Positions 32,249 through 42,697 of a DNA stretch of 64,000 nucleotides are shown here, piece by piece (within the stretch, counting starts at the first letter, position 1; every line of letters begins with the position of its first letter). This stretch comes from Thiobacillus sp. 63-78 (GTDB lineage Bacteria > Pseudomonadota > Gammaproteobacteria > Burkholderiales > Thiobacillaceae). Under the pieces are notes generated by a model. That model did no database searches. It was not told the origin of the DNA and worked only from the letters and a program-made list of their open reading frames with translations. Location: contig MKWM01000018.1 in the NCBI GenBank assembly GCA_001899765.1, positions 62,001 through 126,000 of the forward strand, read 5' to 3'. The position numbers and the translations under genes are program-made.

Positions 32249-33199
32249 ATGACGAAAGCTGTGCTGACAACCAAGGTTTCGCCGGTCTACGATGACCTGC
32301 CGGAGAATAGATATCACTTCCCCAAAACGTATCTCAATCAGATTAAGAAAGCGGTTGGTGATTGGATTGTCTATTATGAGCCGCGCCGTTCTACGGGTGA
32401 GCTTTCAAGCAGCGGGGGGCGGCAAGTTTATTTTGCAACGGCGCGTGTTGAATCGATTTACCCTGACCCGGTTCTTGCGGATCACTTCTACGCAGAAATC
32501 TCAAATTACCTCCCTTTCGTTCGCCCTGTCCCTTTTAAAGAGGGAGTGCATTACTACGAAACGGGCCTCGAAAAAGAGGACGGCTCAACCAATAAAGGCG
32601 CGTTCGGCAGAGCTGTTCGCATGCTGTCCGATGATGAATACGATCTAATTTGGCAGGCCGGATTTGGTCATGTGATTGGGCTTGAAGAGCGGGCTCGCCC
32701 GGCACCCGATATTCCGGAGGAGCCGATGTCTCCTACTGTATGGCTAGCTGAGGAACCATCTGGATCACATGATCAAATTCCGATGGAGCAGGATCGGCGG
32801 ATTGTTGAGCAACTTGTATCGCGGCCATTTCGTGATAAGGCGTTTTCTGCAGCCGTGAAGAGCGCTTACCACGATACCTGCGCCTTCACCGGACTTAAGA
32901 TCATCAATGGGGGTGGGCGATCGGAGGTGCAGGCCGCACATATCCGCCCTGTCGAACATCGAGGGCCGGACAGTGTTAGGAATGGAATCGCACTATCCGG
33001 TACTGTTCATTGGATGTTTGATCGTGGCTTGATTTCGATTGATGATGATTTCAGTTTGCTACTCGCGAAAGATCGACTTCCCGATACGGCAGTGCGCCTC
33101 TTTAACGTGAACATGAAATTATTGCTGCCTGAGCGAGTTGAATTGAGACCCCATCGCCAATTTCTGGATTATCACCGTCTGAATATCTTCAAGGGGTAA
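32249..33199 (+). CDS. HNH endonuclease with N-terminal PUA/EVE-like region
   Basis: This 316-residue protein is less GC-rich than its neighbours. The C-terminal ~110 residues are an HNH_2 domain: CAFTGLKI, QAAHIRPVEHRGPD, NGIALSGTVHWMFDRGLISI. The N-terminal ~150 residues (DWIVYYEPRR, GRQVYFATARVESI) look like the PUA-like EVE/ASCH folds that read modified bases, an architecture known in modification-dependent restriction enzymes. That reading is inference. The ATG at 32249 is chosen because it gives the compact two-domain protein. It is the only plus-strand gene in the insert between addA and addB. Confidence 0.75.
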   Translation: MTKAVLTTKVSPVYDDLPENRYHFPKTYLNQIKKAVGDWIVYYEPRRSTGELSSSGGRQVYFATARVESIYPDPVLADHFYAEISNYLPFVRPVPFKEGVHYYETGLEKEDGSTNKGAFGRAVRMLSDDEYDLIWQAGFGHVIGLEERARPAPDIPEEPMSPTVWLAEEPSGSHDQIPMEQDRRIVEQLVSRPFRDKAFSAAVKSAYHDTCAFTGLKIINGGGRSEVQAAHIRPVEHRGPDSVRNGIALSGTVHWMFDRGLISIDDDFSLLLAKDRLPDTAVRLFNVNMKLLLPERVELRPHRQFLDYHRLNIFKG

Positions 33200-33207
33200 T
33201 GACCGGG

Positions 33208-33525
33208 TCAAAAGGCAAGCATCTCCAGCAATACCGGATGCCAAAGCGCAAGATCGATTTTCCCTATTCTGCTGCCGAGTCGCTTTTTGTCCACCGAGCG
33301 TAGTTGGTCCAGCAGGATGCGGGCGGATTTGCCCTTGAACTCGACTTCGGGGCGGCAGCCGAGCGTTTGTTCGCCGCTGGTGAGCGGGGCGACGATGACG
33401 CGCGGCAGGGCGGCATTCATGTCGTCCGGCGACACGATTAACGCGGGACGGGTTTTCCGGATTTCGCTGCCGACGGTGGGGTCGAGGTTGACCCAATAAA
33501 CCTCACCGCGCTTTACCACACCCAT
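33208..33525 (-). CDS. mazF: MazF/PemK-type toxin
   Basis: This 105-residue endoribonuclease toxin begins VKRGEVYWVNLDPTVGSEIRKTRPALIVS and carries IVAPLTS, both classic for the MazF fold, and LLDQLRSVDKKRLG. It cleaves mRNA when freed from antitoxin. It overlaps the antitoxin gene by 13 nt and is convergent with the HNH gene (8 bp gap). Confidence 0.94.
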   Translation of the reverse strand: MGVVKRGEVYWVNLDPTVGSEIRKTRPALIVSPDDMNAALPRVIVAPLTSGEQTLGCRPEVEFKGKSARILLDQLRSVDKKRLGSRIGKIDLALWHPVLLEMLAF

Positions 33526-33749
33526 TCGTCGTCGCCTTCATCAACCGGGATCGTGTCGAGTACGGCCTCGTCGTGTTCGGGCTGGTAGTCCTCGAACCAG
33601 CCCATGCGGGGTTGCTTGAGCGCTTCGATGACAAGTTTCTTGCCTTTAATTTGTAGTTCGACGGCGTCTTTCAGGCCGCATGAGGCGAGGATGGCGGCGG
33701 GGATGATCACCCCCTTTGAGTTACCGATTTTAACCAGGTTGATGCGCAT
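33513..33749 (-). CDS. mazE: AbrB/MazE-type antitoxin
   Basis: This 78-residue protein has an N-terminal swapped-hairpin AbrB fold (INLVKIGNSKGVIIPAAILASCGL) for DNA binding and an acidic, Trp-rich C-terminus (PVDEGDDEWVW) that would bind MazF. It is first in the operon and probably autoregulates it from the AT-rich stretch at 33750-33800. Confidence 0.93.
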   Translation of the reverse strand: MRINLVKIGNSKGVIIPAAILASCGLKDAVELQIKGKKLVIEALKQPRMGWFEDYQPEHDEAVLDTIPVDEGDDEWVW

Positions 33750-33806
33750 GATGGTTCTTCTTCCAGCATTGACAAGTTAAAACAATGTTATTACATGTCT
33801 GAGGTG

Positions 33807-36533
33807 TCAGGCAAGTGTTTCCTTGGCATTCCACATCCCCTTCCTGCACAACCCCCGCGCTTCGCAGTACTTGCAGACGGCATCGATCCCCGATGCGGGA
33901 AGCGGCGCGCCGGCGGCAATCGCTTCGAGCAGTTCGGGCAGGCGGCGGACGATCGCCTCGACGTCGGTTTCGCCGTCGAGTTCGAGTGCGGCGACGGGGA
34001 CTTCGTTGATCGGCAGGTAGGCGGCGGCGGCTTCGCACAGCCAGGCGTAGAAGGGCAATTGCACGGCTTCGGCGGGATCCTTGAGCTTTTTCTTCAGGCC
34101 TTGCGCGGCGCCGGTTTTGTAGTCGATGACGTAGCGGGCATCGCCCTTTTCGTCGACGCGGTCGACACGGCCGTGCAGGACGATTTCGCCCAGCCCGGCG
34201 ACGCTAAGCGGCATGGCGAAATCGGTTTCGCCGGACGCGTAGCGCCAGCCGGCGGCGGCATGGGCCAGCCAGGCGTCGAGGTAGGCGGGCTGGATTTTTT
34301 CCCATTTGCTGCGCCAGGCGGCGGCGGTCCATGCCGGCAGCGCGGCGAATTCGGCAGCCGAGAGGGCATTCAGCTTGACCCGCGCGGCGTCGCGTTCAAG
34401 CGGCGGTTGGCTGTCGTGGAAGGCCTTGAGGATGCGGTGCAATGTGGTGCCGTAATCGCTTTTGTCGAGCGGTTCGTCGGCCTCGTCGAGCTCGCGGATG
34501 CCGAGCACGCTGCGCGCAAAAAAACGGTAGGGGCAATCGAGCAGGGTCTGGTAAGCGGTGGGCGAATACTGGCGCGGCAACTGCGTGGCCGAGACCATCG
34601 GCGCAGGTTGCAGGGATGCGTCGGGCAGCGGACTGGATTGGGCAGGCGGCACGCCGATGGTTTGTGTCGGCAGGGCCGTGCCCCATGCGGCCTGATGCAG
34701 GGCTTGCAGCCGCAGCACCAGCGGCGAGGCCGGGTTGGGCTCGTCGTCGTTCCAGGCCTGCCAGCTCAGCAGCGCAGGGCCCTGGGCCAGCAGTGGCATC
34801 AGATCGGCGATCGCGGCGTGCGCCTCGTCGGCCGCGGTGGGCAGGCCGAGCCGGGCGCGCGTGCTCTGGCTGAACAGGCCGGGGGCGGGATGGGCGGGCA
34901 GATGACGGGCGTCGGCGCCGATGACCGCCACCGCGTCGAACAGGCGGCCGCGCGCGGCGGGCAGCGAGGTCAGCACGACGGGGCTGGCGACGCGGCTATC
35001 GATGAAGTTTTCCGATTCCAGGATCAGATTGAGCCAGCGCCGCCATTCACTGAAGCTGTATTTTTCACTGTCGTCCGCCAGATCGCGGCGCACGCTGTCG
35101 AGGAGATCGAGCACGCGGACGCCGGCGGCATCGGCCCGGAGGCGCGTGACGGCATCCAGCCTGTCGAGGCTGGCGGCGAGGCGGGCGAGCCAGACCGCCA
35201 GCGGCGCGCGGGCCCGGCTGCCGGTATCCGGGGGGAAGTCCTGCCGGGCGTCGGCCAGTGCCGCCAGCCAGCCGGGCAGCGCGGCGAATTCGCCGCGCGC
35301 CACACGCTGCATGTCGGCCATGCCTTGCGACACGCCGTGCCGGCGCAGCGCCAGTTCGAACGCAAGCACCTGATCCTGCCGTGCGGCGAACGTGTCCAGT
35401 ACGAACGGTGATTTCAGCAGGTCGAGCAATTCGGCGTGCGGGAAATCGCCCGCCACGCACGCCAGCCAGCGGTCGATCACCGCCGCCGCCGCGGTGGTCG
35501 ACAGCGTCCAGCCGGTTTCGTCGGCCACCAGCACGTCCATGCGTTCGAGCAGCGCGCGTACCCGGCGCGCGGCTTCGCGGTCAAGCGCGATGAGCGCGAT
35601 GGCGTGCCGGCCGGCTCGCAACTGGTCGGCCACCCACGCCGCGACGGCGCATGCGCCGGCTTCCAGATGCGGTGCCGGGCTGAGCGTGACGCGCGCCTGC
35701 AGCGGCGAGACGGGGTGGCGTCGCGCCAGTTGGGCGGCGCGCTCGCGCAAGGGCGGCGCGCTCAGCTGCCAGGCCTGCCGCAGGGCGAAGCTCACGTCGT
35801 CGTCGGCGCCCGGCGTGAACAGCGTGAGCGGAACCCGTTCGGCGCAACGCGCGAGAAACTGCTGCTCGACCGCGCTGAGGGTGCCCAGTGCGTAGCCATA
35901 AATCGCCTTGGGCCCCGCGTTTACCCCTTTATGCCCTTTAGGGTGCTCCCCCATTTTGGGGGAGGGTTGGGGTGGGGGCGGCTGCGGCGCAGACCGGCAT
36001 TGCTCAAGCAGTCTGTCGAGCGCGCGCGCGTAGTGTGCCTGCGGATCGCTGCCATCGGTATTGAGGGCCTGCCACACGGCTTCGATGAGCGCGGTTTCGC
36101 GGTCGAGCGCACTGCCATGCAGTGCGCGGATGCGCGGCCCGATGGCGTCGCCCAGACGCGCGGCGGACAGTTCGTCGGCCAGTTGCAGGAGTTCGTTGGC
36201 GAGCGCCCACTTATCGACGGTACCAAGCCAGCCCACCTGACGAAGCACGCCGTGCAGACGTGCCAGCCGTCGGGCCTGCGGCTCGGCACGTCCATCGGCC
36301 AGGCTTGTACCCTCTAGGGCATCTTCGGCCCAGCGCTTCAGCGGGGTGATGCGTGGCGGGATCAGGACGGGCCGACTCGTTTCCGCCGCCAGGGCGCGAG
36401 CCAGATCGAGCCCGGCGCGATGGTTGGGGACGAGCACCGTCAACCCCGAGAGATCGGGCAGACGGTCGGCGTGTTGATCGAGCAGGTAGCGGGCGACGGC
36501 ATGCGGCAGCGCGCCGTCACCGGAAATTTCCAA
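33807..36533 (-). CDS. addB: AddB-like PD-(D/E)XK nuclease
   Basis: The product of about 908 residues has an inactivated helicase-like N-terminal part (TVLVPNHRAGLDLARALA) and a C-terminal RecB-type nuclease with DYKTGAAQGLKK near residue 803. It also has the iron-sulfur staple of AddB: Cys in LLDCPYRFFARS plus CKYCEARGLC at the end. The start is uncertain; TTG at 36533 with GGAG upstream is preferred, 5 nt after the fdxA stop, while CTG at 36542 would overlap it. Residues about 185-210 are encoded by two dispersed repeats inserted in frame. Its partner addA lies beyond the accessory insert. Confidence 0.85.
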   Translation of the reverse strand: MEISGDGALPHAVARYLLDQHADRLPDLSGLTVLVPNHRAGLDLARALAAETSRPVLIPPRITPLKRWAEDALEGTSLADGRAEPQARRLARLHGVLRQVGWLGTVDKWALANELLQLADELSAARLGDAIGPRIRALHGSALDRETALIEAVWQALNTDGSDPQAHYARALDRLLEQCRSAPQPPPPQPSPKMGEHPKGHKGVNAGPKAIYGYALGTLSAVEQQFLARCAERVPLTLFTPGADDDVSFALRQAWQLSAPPLRERAAQLARRHPVSPLQARVTLSPAPHLEAGACAVAAWVADQLRAGRHAIALIALDREAARRVRALLERMDVLVADETGWTLSTTAAAAVIDRWLACVAGDFPHAELLDLLKSPFVLDTFAARQDQVLAFELALRRHGVSQGMADMQRVARGEFAALPGWLAALADARQDFPPDTGSRARAPLAVWLARLAASLDRLDAVTRLRADAAGVRVLDLLDSVRRDLADDSEKYSFSEWRRWLNLILESENFIDSRVASPVVLTSLPAARGRLFDAVAVIGADARHLPAHPAPGLFSQSTRARLGLPTAADEAHAAIADLMPLLAQGPALLSWQAWNDDEPNPASPLVLRLQALHQAAWGTALPTQTIGVPPAQSSPLPDASLQPAPMVSATQLPRQYSPTAYQTLLDCPYRFFARSVLGIRELDEADEPLDKSDYGTTLHRILKAFHDSQPPLERDAARVKLNALSAAEFAALPAWTAAAWRSKWEKIQPAYLDAWLAHAAAGWRYASGETDFAMPLSVAGLGEIVLHGRVDRVDEKGDARYVIDYKTGAAQGLKKKLKDPAEAVQLPFYAWLCEAAAAYLPINEVPVAALELDGETDVEAIVRRLPELLEAIAAGAPLPASGIDAVCKYCEARGLCRKGMWNAKETLA
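35928..35946. repeat. 19-bp palindromic repeat (copy in addB)
   Basis: TTTATGCCCTTTAGGGTGC has a palindromic core CCCTTTAGGG and one mismatch to the copy in glcE at 62863-62881. On the minus strand both copies are read in the same frame, giving HPKGHK here. Confidence 0.75.
35946..35978. repeat. REP-like palindrome inside addB
   Basis: CTCCCCC and GGGGGAG form a 7-bp stem with a 5-nt loop, followed by GGTTGGGGTGGGGG. Read on the minus strand it has the same ACCCCAACCCTCCCCC module as the rsmG copy. It encodes a Pro-rich stretch (PPPPQPSPKMGE). Confidence 0.8.
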
Positions 36534-36538
36534 GCGCG

Positions 36539-36862
36539 TCAGCGCTCCAGATACTGGCGCTTGTCCTTGACGTCGGCCCAGTCGTCGGCGTCGGGGAGCG
36601 CGTCCTTCTTCTCGATAATGACTTTCCACACCTTGGCGAGCTCGGCGTTGAGCGCGATGTAGGCACGCTGGTCGTCCGGCACATCGTCTTCCGCAAAGAT
36701 GGCCTCGACCGGACATTCGGCCACGCACAGGGTGCAGTCGATGCACTCTTCGGGGTCGATGACGAGAAAATTGGGGCCTTCATGAAAGCAGTCGACCGGA
36801 CAAACATCGACACAATCGGTATATTTGCACTTCACGCAGGCGTCGGCTACAACGTAAGTCAT
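36539..36862 (-). CDS. fdxA: 7Fe ferredoxin FdxA
   Basis: This 107-residue ferredoxin has an N-terminal 3Fe-4S/4Fe-4S pair: [21 protein letters not shown] and [17 protein letters not shown] (cysteines in the 7Fe pattern). It is a low-potential electron carrier. The ATG at 36862 gives the canonical [13 protein letters not shown] start; an upstream in-frame ATG at 36973 is rejected. It is divergent from trxA and immediately precedes the addB-like gene. Confidence 0.95.
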   Translation of the reverse strand: MTYVVADACVKCKYTDCVDVCPVDCFHEGPNFLVIDPEECIDCTLCVAECPVEAIFAEDDVPDDQRAYIALNAELAKVWKVIIEKKDALPDADDWADVKDKRQYLER

Positions 36863-37022
36863 TTCATATTTACCTGGACGGGTTGATAAAAGCCGGATGC
36901 TTGCAGGCGGCGGTTTTGATGTAGCATATCGGCACAAAACCGAATTTTCCAGTATTACCATCTCCCAGACCATCCAGGCCGCATCCTGCCGCCCTCACTT
37001 CCAAACTTAGGAGCTTCCACCA

Positions 37023-37349
37023 ATGAGCGAGCATGTTCATTACATATCCGATGATTCTTTCGAGCAGGAGGTCCTGCAGGCCGGCGTGCCCGTGCTGGTG
37101 GATTACTGGGCGGACTGGTGCGGCCCCTGCAAGATGATCTCGCCGATCCTCGACGAGGTCGCCAAGGAATATTCCGGCAAGCTCAAGGTGTGCAAGCTCA
37201 ACATCGATGAAAACCAGGCGACACCCCCCAAATTCGGTATCCGCGGCATTCCCACCCTGATGATCTTCAAGAACGGCAACGTCGAAGCCACCAAGGTCGG
37301 CGCCCTGTCCAAATCGCAACTCACCGCTTTCGTCGACAGCAATATCTGA
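37023..37349 (+). CDS. trxA: Thioredoxin
   Basis: This 108-residue thioredoxin has the active site [13 protein letters not shown] and the cis-Pro loop [11 protein letters not shown]. It reduces disulfides in cytosolic enzymes such as ribonucleotide reductase and PAPS reductase. TAGGAG lies before the ATG. The trxA-rho-rpmE order is common in Betaproteobacteria. Confidence 0.96.
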   Translation: MSEHVHYISDDSFEQEVLQAGVPVLVDYWADWCGPCKMISPILDEVAKEYSGKLKVCKLNIDENQATPPKFGIRGIPTLMIFKNGNVEATKVGALSKSQLTAFVDSNI

Positions 37350-37456
37350 TCCGTTTCAATCGGACGGTGTCCGGCGCACCCCCGCTTCGCCGCACTGTCC
37401 GCACCGTTCCTCCCTCACGCCCGGCTCTTTCAAGCGAGCCTACTCAGGCCCATCCC

Positions 37457-38716
<1,260 letters not shown>

Positions 38717-38726
38717 GCGGCTGCGC

Positions 38727-38746
38727 GCGCGTTGCAGAACGCGCTT
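38727..38746 (+). terminator. Stem-loop after rho
   Basis: GCGCGTT and AACGCGC flank a GCAG tetraloop, followed by only two T residues. It lies 10 nt after the rho stop and just before the rpmE promoter. Confidence 0.4.
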
Positions 38747-38773
38747 GATCAAGTTCGCGGGTTCCGTTAAACT
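38745..38773 (+). promoter_or_regulatory. Sigma70-like promoter of rpmE
   Basis: TTGATC (38745-38750) and TAAACT (38768-38773) are separated by exactly 17 nt, 40 bp upstream of the rpmE ATG. This is the clearest housekeeping promoter in the window. Confidence 0.6.
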
Positions 38774-38812
38774 TATGCGTTCCCCGAAATTCAACCCATT
38801 TAAGGAATTGCC

Positions 38813-39019
38813 ATGAAAGCCGGCATTCATCCCGATTACAAAGATGTCGCGGTCACCTGCTCCTGCGGCAACACGTTCGTTACCCGCTCCACGCTGGGCA
38901 AGGACAAGCTGCACATTGAAGTGTGTTCGTCCTGCCATCCGTTCTATACCGGCAAGCAGAAGATTGTCGATACTGCGGGCCGTGTCGAGAAGTTCCGTCA
39001 GCGTTATGGCATGAAATAA
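38813..39019 (+). CDS. rpmE: 50S ribosomal protein L31 (zinc-binding type)
   Basis: This 68-residue L31 has the zinc ligands of the C+ form: CSCG near residue 16 and [12 protein letters not shown] near residue 38. AAGGA precedes the ATG. It has its own promoter and a strong terminator, so it is probably monocistronic. It joins the ribosomal subunits across the B1b bridge. Confidence 0.96.
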   Translation: MKAGIHPDYKDVAVTCSCGNTFVTRSTLGKDKLHIEVCSSCHPFYTGKQKIVDTAGRVEKFRQRYGMK

Positions 39020-39051
39020 GCGGGCCCTTGCCAGACACGCGTATGCAGACC

Positions 39052-39073
39052 AAAGCGGCTCCGGCCGCTTTTT
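39052..39073 (+). terminator. Rho-independent terminator of rpmE
   Basis: AAAGCGGC and GCCGCTTT form an 8-bp stem with a TCCG loop, ending in a run of five T. It is a textbook intrinsic terminator 32 nt after rpmE. Confidence 0.9.
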
Positions 39074-39134
39074 GCATTTTCAGGGCACGACAACGGTATC
39101 ATTTCGTGCGTTCCATCCCGAGAAAGAGTCAGAC

Positions 39135-40589
39135 GTGACGCCCCGAGTTTTTTACCGTACCGCAGTCGCCGCCCTGGGCGCGCTGGCGCTGACCGGTTGT
39201 GCGCAAAACCCGGTCAGCGGGGACAGGGACTTCGTGCTGATGTCCGAACAGCAGGAAATCCAGATGGGTGCGCAGGCCCATCAGGAAGTGCTGAAGGAAT
39301 ACGCGGCACTGGACAATCCCGCCCTGCAGGCTTACGTGAACGAAGTGGGCCAGCGATTGGCGAAACAGAGTCAGCGCCCGAATCTGTCATGGCATTTCAC
39401 GGTGGTCGACAGCCCTGACGTCAACGCCTTTGCCCTGCCCGGCGGCTACGTCTACATCACGCGCGGGCTCATGGCCTACCTGAATTCCGAGGCCGAGCTG
39501 GCAGGCGTGGTCGGGCATGAAATCGGCCATGTCGCCGCGCGCCACGGCGTCCGCCAGCAAAGTGCGTCCACCGTGGCCGGATTCGGCGCGGCGCTGGGTT
39601 CGATTCTGGTTCCCGGAATGGACAATCAGGCGAGCGCCTCCCTGCTGCAAACGCTGGCGCAAGCCTGGACCGCCGGGTACGGGCGCGAGCACGAACTGGA
39701 AGCGGATCGACTCGGTGCGGCGTATCTGGCGAAGACGGGTTATGACCCCCAGGCGATGGTCGAGGTCATCGGCGTGCTGAAAAACCAGGAGCTGTTTTCC
39801 GCCGGGCAGTCGGCCCGCGACGGGCGTTCGCCGCGGGCCACGTATCATGGGGTCTTCGATACCCATCCGGACAACGACACGCGCCTCAGGCAGGTGGTGG
39901 CCGAGGCGACCAGGTATCGCATGGCCGGCCCGCGCGAAGGCCGCAACGACTATCTCCAGAAACTGGTGGGGCTGTATTTCGGCGACAGCCCCGATCAGGG
40001 GGTGATCCGCAACAATGCCTTGCTGCATGAAAAACTTGGACTGAGGGTTCAGTTTCCGCCAGGCTGGCGGGTGGACAATCGGCCCGACCGGGTGGTCGCG
40101 ACGAGCCCTCAGGGCGATGCGCTGGTCGAGCTTGAACAGGGGCCGAAGAACGACAACCCGCTGGAGACGCTACAGAAAGGCATCAAGCTCGATGCGGGCG
40201 CGCACTACGACAGCGGGCATCTGGCCGGCTATCCGGCTGCCTTTGCCGCGGGCGCACAGCAGGGCAAGCCGGTAGTGGTGGCGGTCGTGGTGTTCAACGG
40301 CACGCAATATCTGATTGCCGGCATGACGCGGGACATGGCCGCTTACGAGCGTGAGCGCAGCGTCCTGCGCGCGGCGATCAACAGCTTCCGGGCGATCACG
40401 CCTGCCGAGAAACTGGCCGCCCGCCCCCACGTATTGCAACTGCTCACCGCCCGTCCCGGCCTGACGATGGCGGCGCTGGCGCGGCAGTCGCCGCTGGGTG
40501 ACGAGGCCGAGAGCCAGCTGCGCCTGCTGAACGATCTCTATCCCGATGGCGAACCCCGATCGGGCCAGCGACTCAAAATTGTTCAATAA
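39135..40589 (+). CDS. M48 family metalloprotease lipoprotein (BepA/YfgC-like)
   Basis: This 484-residue exported protein has a lipoprotein signal with LTGC at residues 19-22. The zinc protease site is HEIGHVAARH near residue 128, with the third ligand in EHELEADRLGAAY. The rest resembles BepA-like proteases with a C-terminal region ending LYPDGEPRSGQRLKIVQ, suggestive of a LysM-like fold. It probably handles misfolded outer-membrane proteins. The GTG at 39135 is chosen because it begins the signal peptide. Its end overlaps the next gene by 44 nt. Confidence 0.87.
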   Translation: MTPRVFYRTAVAALGALALTGCAQNPVSGDRDFVLMSEQQEIQMGAQAHQEVLKEYAALDNPALQAYVNEVGQRLAKQSQRPNLSWHFTVVDSPDVNAFALPGGYVYITRGLMAYLNSEAELAGVVGHEIGHVAARHGVRQQSASTVAGFGAALGSILVPGMDNQASASLLQTLAQAWTAGYGREHELEADRLGAAYLAKTGYDPQAMVEVIGVLKNQELFSAGQSARDGRSPRATYHGVFDTHPDNDTRLRQVVAEATRYRMAGPREGRNDYLQKLVGLYFGDSPDQGVIRNNALLHEKLGLRVQFPPGWRVDNRPDRVVATSPQGDALVELEQGPKNDNPLETLQKGIKLDAGAHYDSGHLAGYPAAFAAGAQQGKPVVVAVVVFNGTQYLIAGMTRDMAAYERERSVLRAAINSFRAITPAEKLAARPHVLQLLTARPGLTMAALARQSPLGDEAESQLRLLNDLYPDGEPRSGQRLKIVQ

Positions 40590-42141
40590 CACTCGATTCC
40601 CCCTTGCCCGGCTCGGGCTGTTGTTGCTCTGTACAGCCTGGTTGTTGCCCGGATTGATCGGACATGCGCCCTGGAAAGGCGGCGACAGCGAGCACTTCGT
40701 GCAGTTATGGCTGCTGAAAAACGGCGCGGCCGCGCCGTCCGCAGCGGTCACGTCCCCCTTGTATTACTGGGTGGCCAGCGCCACCGCCTGGCTGACCTCG
40801 TCTGTCCTGCGGCTGGCTGACGGCGCGCGTCTGGCTTCGGGACTATTCATCGCGCTGGCGCTGTTCTTCGTCGCACGCACGGCCCGCGCGCTCTATGGTG
40901 CGGAAACCGCGTGGGCCGCCGCGCTCACCTTGCTGGGGTGCATGGGGCTGCTGGTTCGCGGCCATGAGATCAATGCGGCGACGGCGCAACTCGCCGCCGC
41001 CGCGGTCATGCTGTACGGCATCGCCACGTTGCCTCAGGGTCCGCGCAGCGGCTGGGCGCTGGGGGGCGGGGCGATCCTGATGCTGTTTGCCGGCGGGGTG
41101 GCGGAAGCGGTCCTGTTCCTGCTTCTGGCCATCGTGTTGTCGGCCCTGCTCGACACTTTCCGCACCCCGTCCGCGCGGCGTGCCCTGACCTTGGGCGTGG
41201 GGCTTGCCCTGGCGGCCGGCGCGGCCTGGCTGGCGTATCTCGCCAGTCAGGCCATTCCCCTCCGGCAGGCACTCAATCTGCCGCGCTGGCAGGGAGAAGC
41301 AGGGCTGCGCCCGGCCTTCTATCTGGGCCTCCTCGGTTGGTACGCCTGGCCGGCGTGGCCACTGGCGGCCTGGGCGCTATACCGGGGCCGGCATCAGTGG
41401 CGCACGCCGGAGATCGCGCTGCCGATGGGTGCGCTGCTGGGCCTGCTCGCCCTGTACGTGTTCGATGCCGACCCGGGCGAAGAAAAAGGCCTCCTTCTGC
41501 TGCTGCCGCTGGTCTTGCTGGGGGCGTCCGGTCTTTTTACGTTACGCCGCGGGGCCGCGTATGCCCTGTTGTGGTTCGGCATCATGCTGTTCGGTTTTCT
41601 CGGGCTGGTCCTGTGGGTGTACTGGAGCGCCCATGATCTGGGCAGTCCGTCACGGCTGGCGGTGCGGCTGACCCGGCTGGGGCTGACCGACGTGGGCGTA
41701 TTCCGTCCGTGGGCGCTGACGCTGGGGGTCTTCGCCACGCTGGCGTGGATGGTGTTTCTCGCGCGCATTCGCCGTTCGCCGCTGCGCCCGATCCTGGTGT
41801 GGACCGCCGGCATGACGTTTAGCTGGGGGCTGCTGATGGCGCTGTTCCAGGCGCCGCTCGACCACCGCCTGAGCTATGCCGGCATCGGCAGCGTGCTGGC
41901 CGCGCGCGTGCCGGCTGCCGACTGTATCCAGGCTGACCAGGTGCGTCGCCAGCAGCGCGTGTTGCTGGCGTATCACAGCGGCCGCCAGTTGGCCCTCGAG
42001 AATGCCGCCTGCGGCTGGTTGCTGCTGGAAACCCGGCGGCGCGGCGCCCAGCCGGCCGTGCCGCCGGGCTGGGTCGAACAGTGGAATGGCGCACGGCCCG
42101 GCGATCGTTCCGACCGGTTGTATCTGTATGCCCGCCCCTGA
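40546..42141 (+). CDS. PMT/ArnT-like multi-pass membrane protein
   Basis: This 531-residue protein has about 11 membrane helices. A first periplasmic loop APWKGGDSEHFVQLWLLKNG with TSPLYYW resembles the acidic catalytic loop of ArnT/PMT-type lipid-linked sugar transferases. The C-terminal ~90 residues form a periplasmic domain (VPAADCIQADQVRRQQRVLLAYHSGRQL in segments). The donor and acceptor are unknown. It overlaps the protease gene upstream and mobA downstream by 14 nt, so the three genes are cotranscribed. Confidence 0.75.
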   Translation: MANPDRASDSKLFNNTRFPLARLGLLLLCTAWLLPGLIGHAPWKGGDSEHFVQLWLLKNGAAAPSAAVTSPLYYWVASATAWLTSSVLRLADGARLASGLFIALALFFVARTARALYGAETAWAAALTLLGCMGLLVRGHEINAATAQLAAAAVMLYGIATLPQGPRSGWALGGGAILMLFAGGVAEAVLFLLLAIVLSALLDTFRTPSARRALTLGVGLALAAGAAWLAYLASQAIPLRQALNLPRWQGEAGLRPAFYLGLLGWYAWPAWPLAAWALYRGRHQWRTPEIALPMGALLGLLALYVFDADPGEEKGLLLLLPLVLLGASGLFTLRRGAAYALLWFGIMLFGFLGLVLWVYWSAHDLGSPSRLAVRLTRLGLTDVGVFRPWALTLGVFATLAWMVFLARIRRSPLRPILVWTAGMTFSWGLLMALFQAPLDHRLSYAGIGSVLAARVPAADCIQADQVRRQQRVLLAYHSGRQLALENAACGWLLLETRRRGAQPAVPPGWVEQWNGARPGDRSDRLYLYARP

Positions 42142-42697
42142 ACGCGTCGCCGCCGTCATGCTGGCGGGCGGCCAGGGCAGCCGCATGGGCGGCGCGGACA
42201 AGGGCTTGATCGATTACCAGGGCCGCCCGCTGATCGAATGGGGACTGGCCGTACTGGCGCCGCAGGTGGGCGAGATCGTCATCAGCGCCAATCGCAACCT
42301 CGAGCGTTACGCAGCGTATGGATACCGCGTCCTGCCCGACACCCTGCCGGGCTTTCCCGGCCCGCTGGCGGGCGTGTTCGCCGCGCTCGATGCGGTGACG
42401 ACCGAGTGGCTGCTGGTGGTGCCGTGCGACACGCCGCACCTCCCCGCCGATCTGGCGCTGCGCCTGCTGGGGGCGGCGCAACTGGAAGGCGTGCCGCTGG
42501 CGATGGCGGCGGACGATGCACGGATCCACCATAGCTGCTTCCTGGTACATACCGGCCAGCGCGACCATCTGGCCGATTTTCTTGCGCGCGGCGAGCGTGC
42601 AGTGCGGCGCTGGCAGGCGCAATTGTCATCGGCCACGGTACGCTTCGATGCGGCCGCCTTCGCCAATCTCAACCGGCCCGACGATTTCTCGCCTTAA
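42128..42697 (+). CDS. mobA: Molybdenum cofactor guanylyltransferase MobA
   Basis: This 189-residue enzyme links GMP to molybdopterin to form MGD for the DMSO reductase family. The nucleotide site is VMLAGGQGSRMGGADKGLIDYQGRPLIEW, and VVPCDTPHLP and LNRPDDF are also present. The start at 42128 places this motif at residue 11 as expected. It shares its last bases with the convergent persulfide dioxygenase gene. It stands next to a ModE-like regulator and a predicted Mo uptake operon. Confidence 0.94.
   Translation: MPAPERVAAVMLAGGQGSRMGGADKGLIDYQGRPLIEWGLAVLAPQVGEIVISANRNLERYAAYGYRVLPDTLPGFPGPLAGVFAALDAVTTEWLLVVPCDTPHLPADLALRLLGAAQLEGVPLAMAADDARIHHSCFLVHTGQRDHLADFLARGERAVRRWQAQLSSATVRFDAAAFANLNRPDDFSP

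Noticed and set aside
36863..36973. Longer N-terminus for the ferredoxin
   Set aside because: It would add 37 residues with no homology before the canonical [13 protein letters not shown] start and would run into the trxA promoter region.
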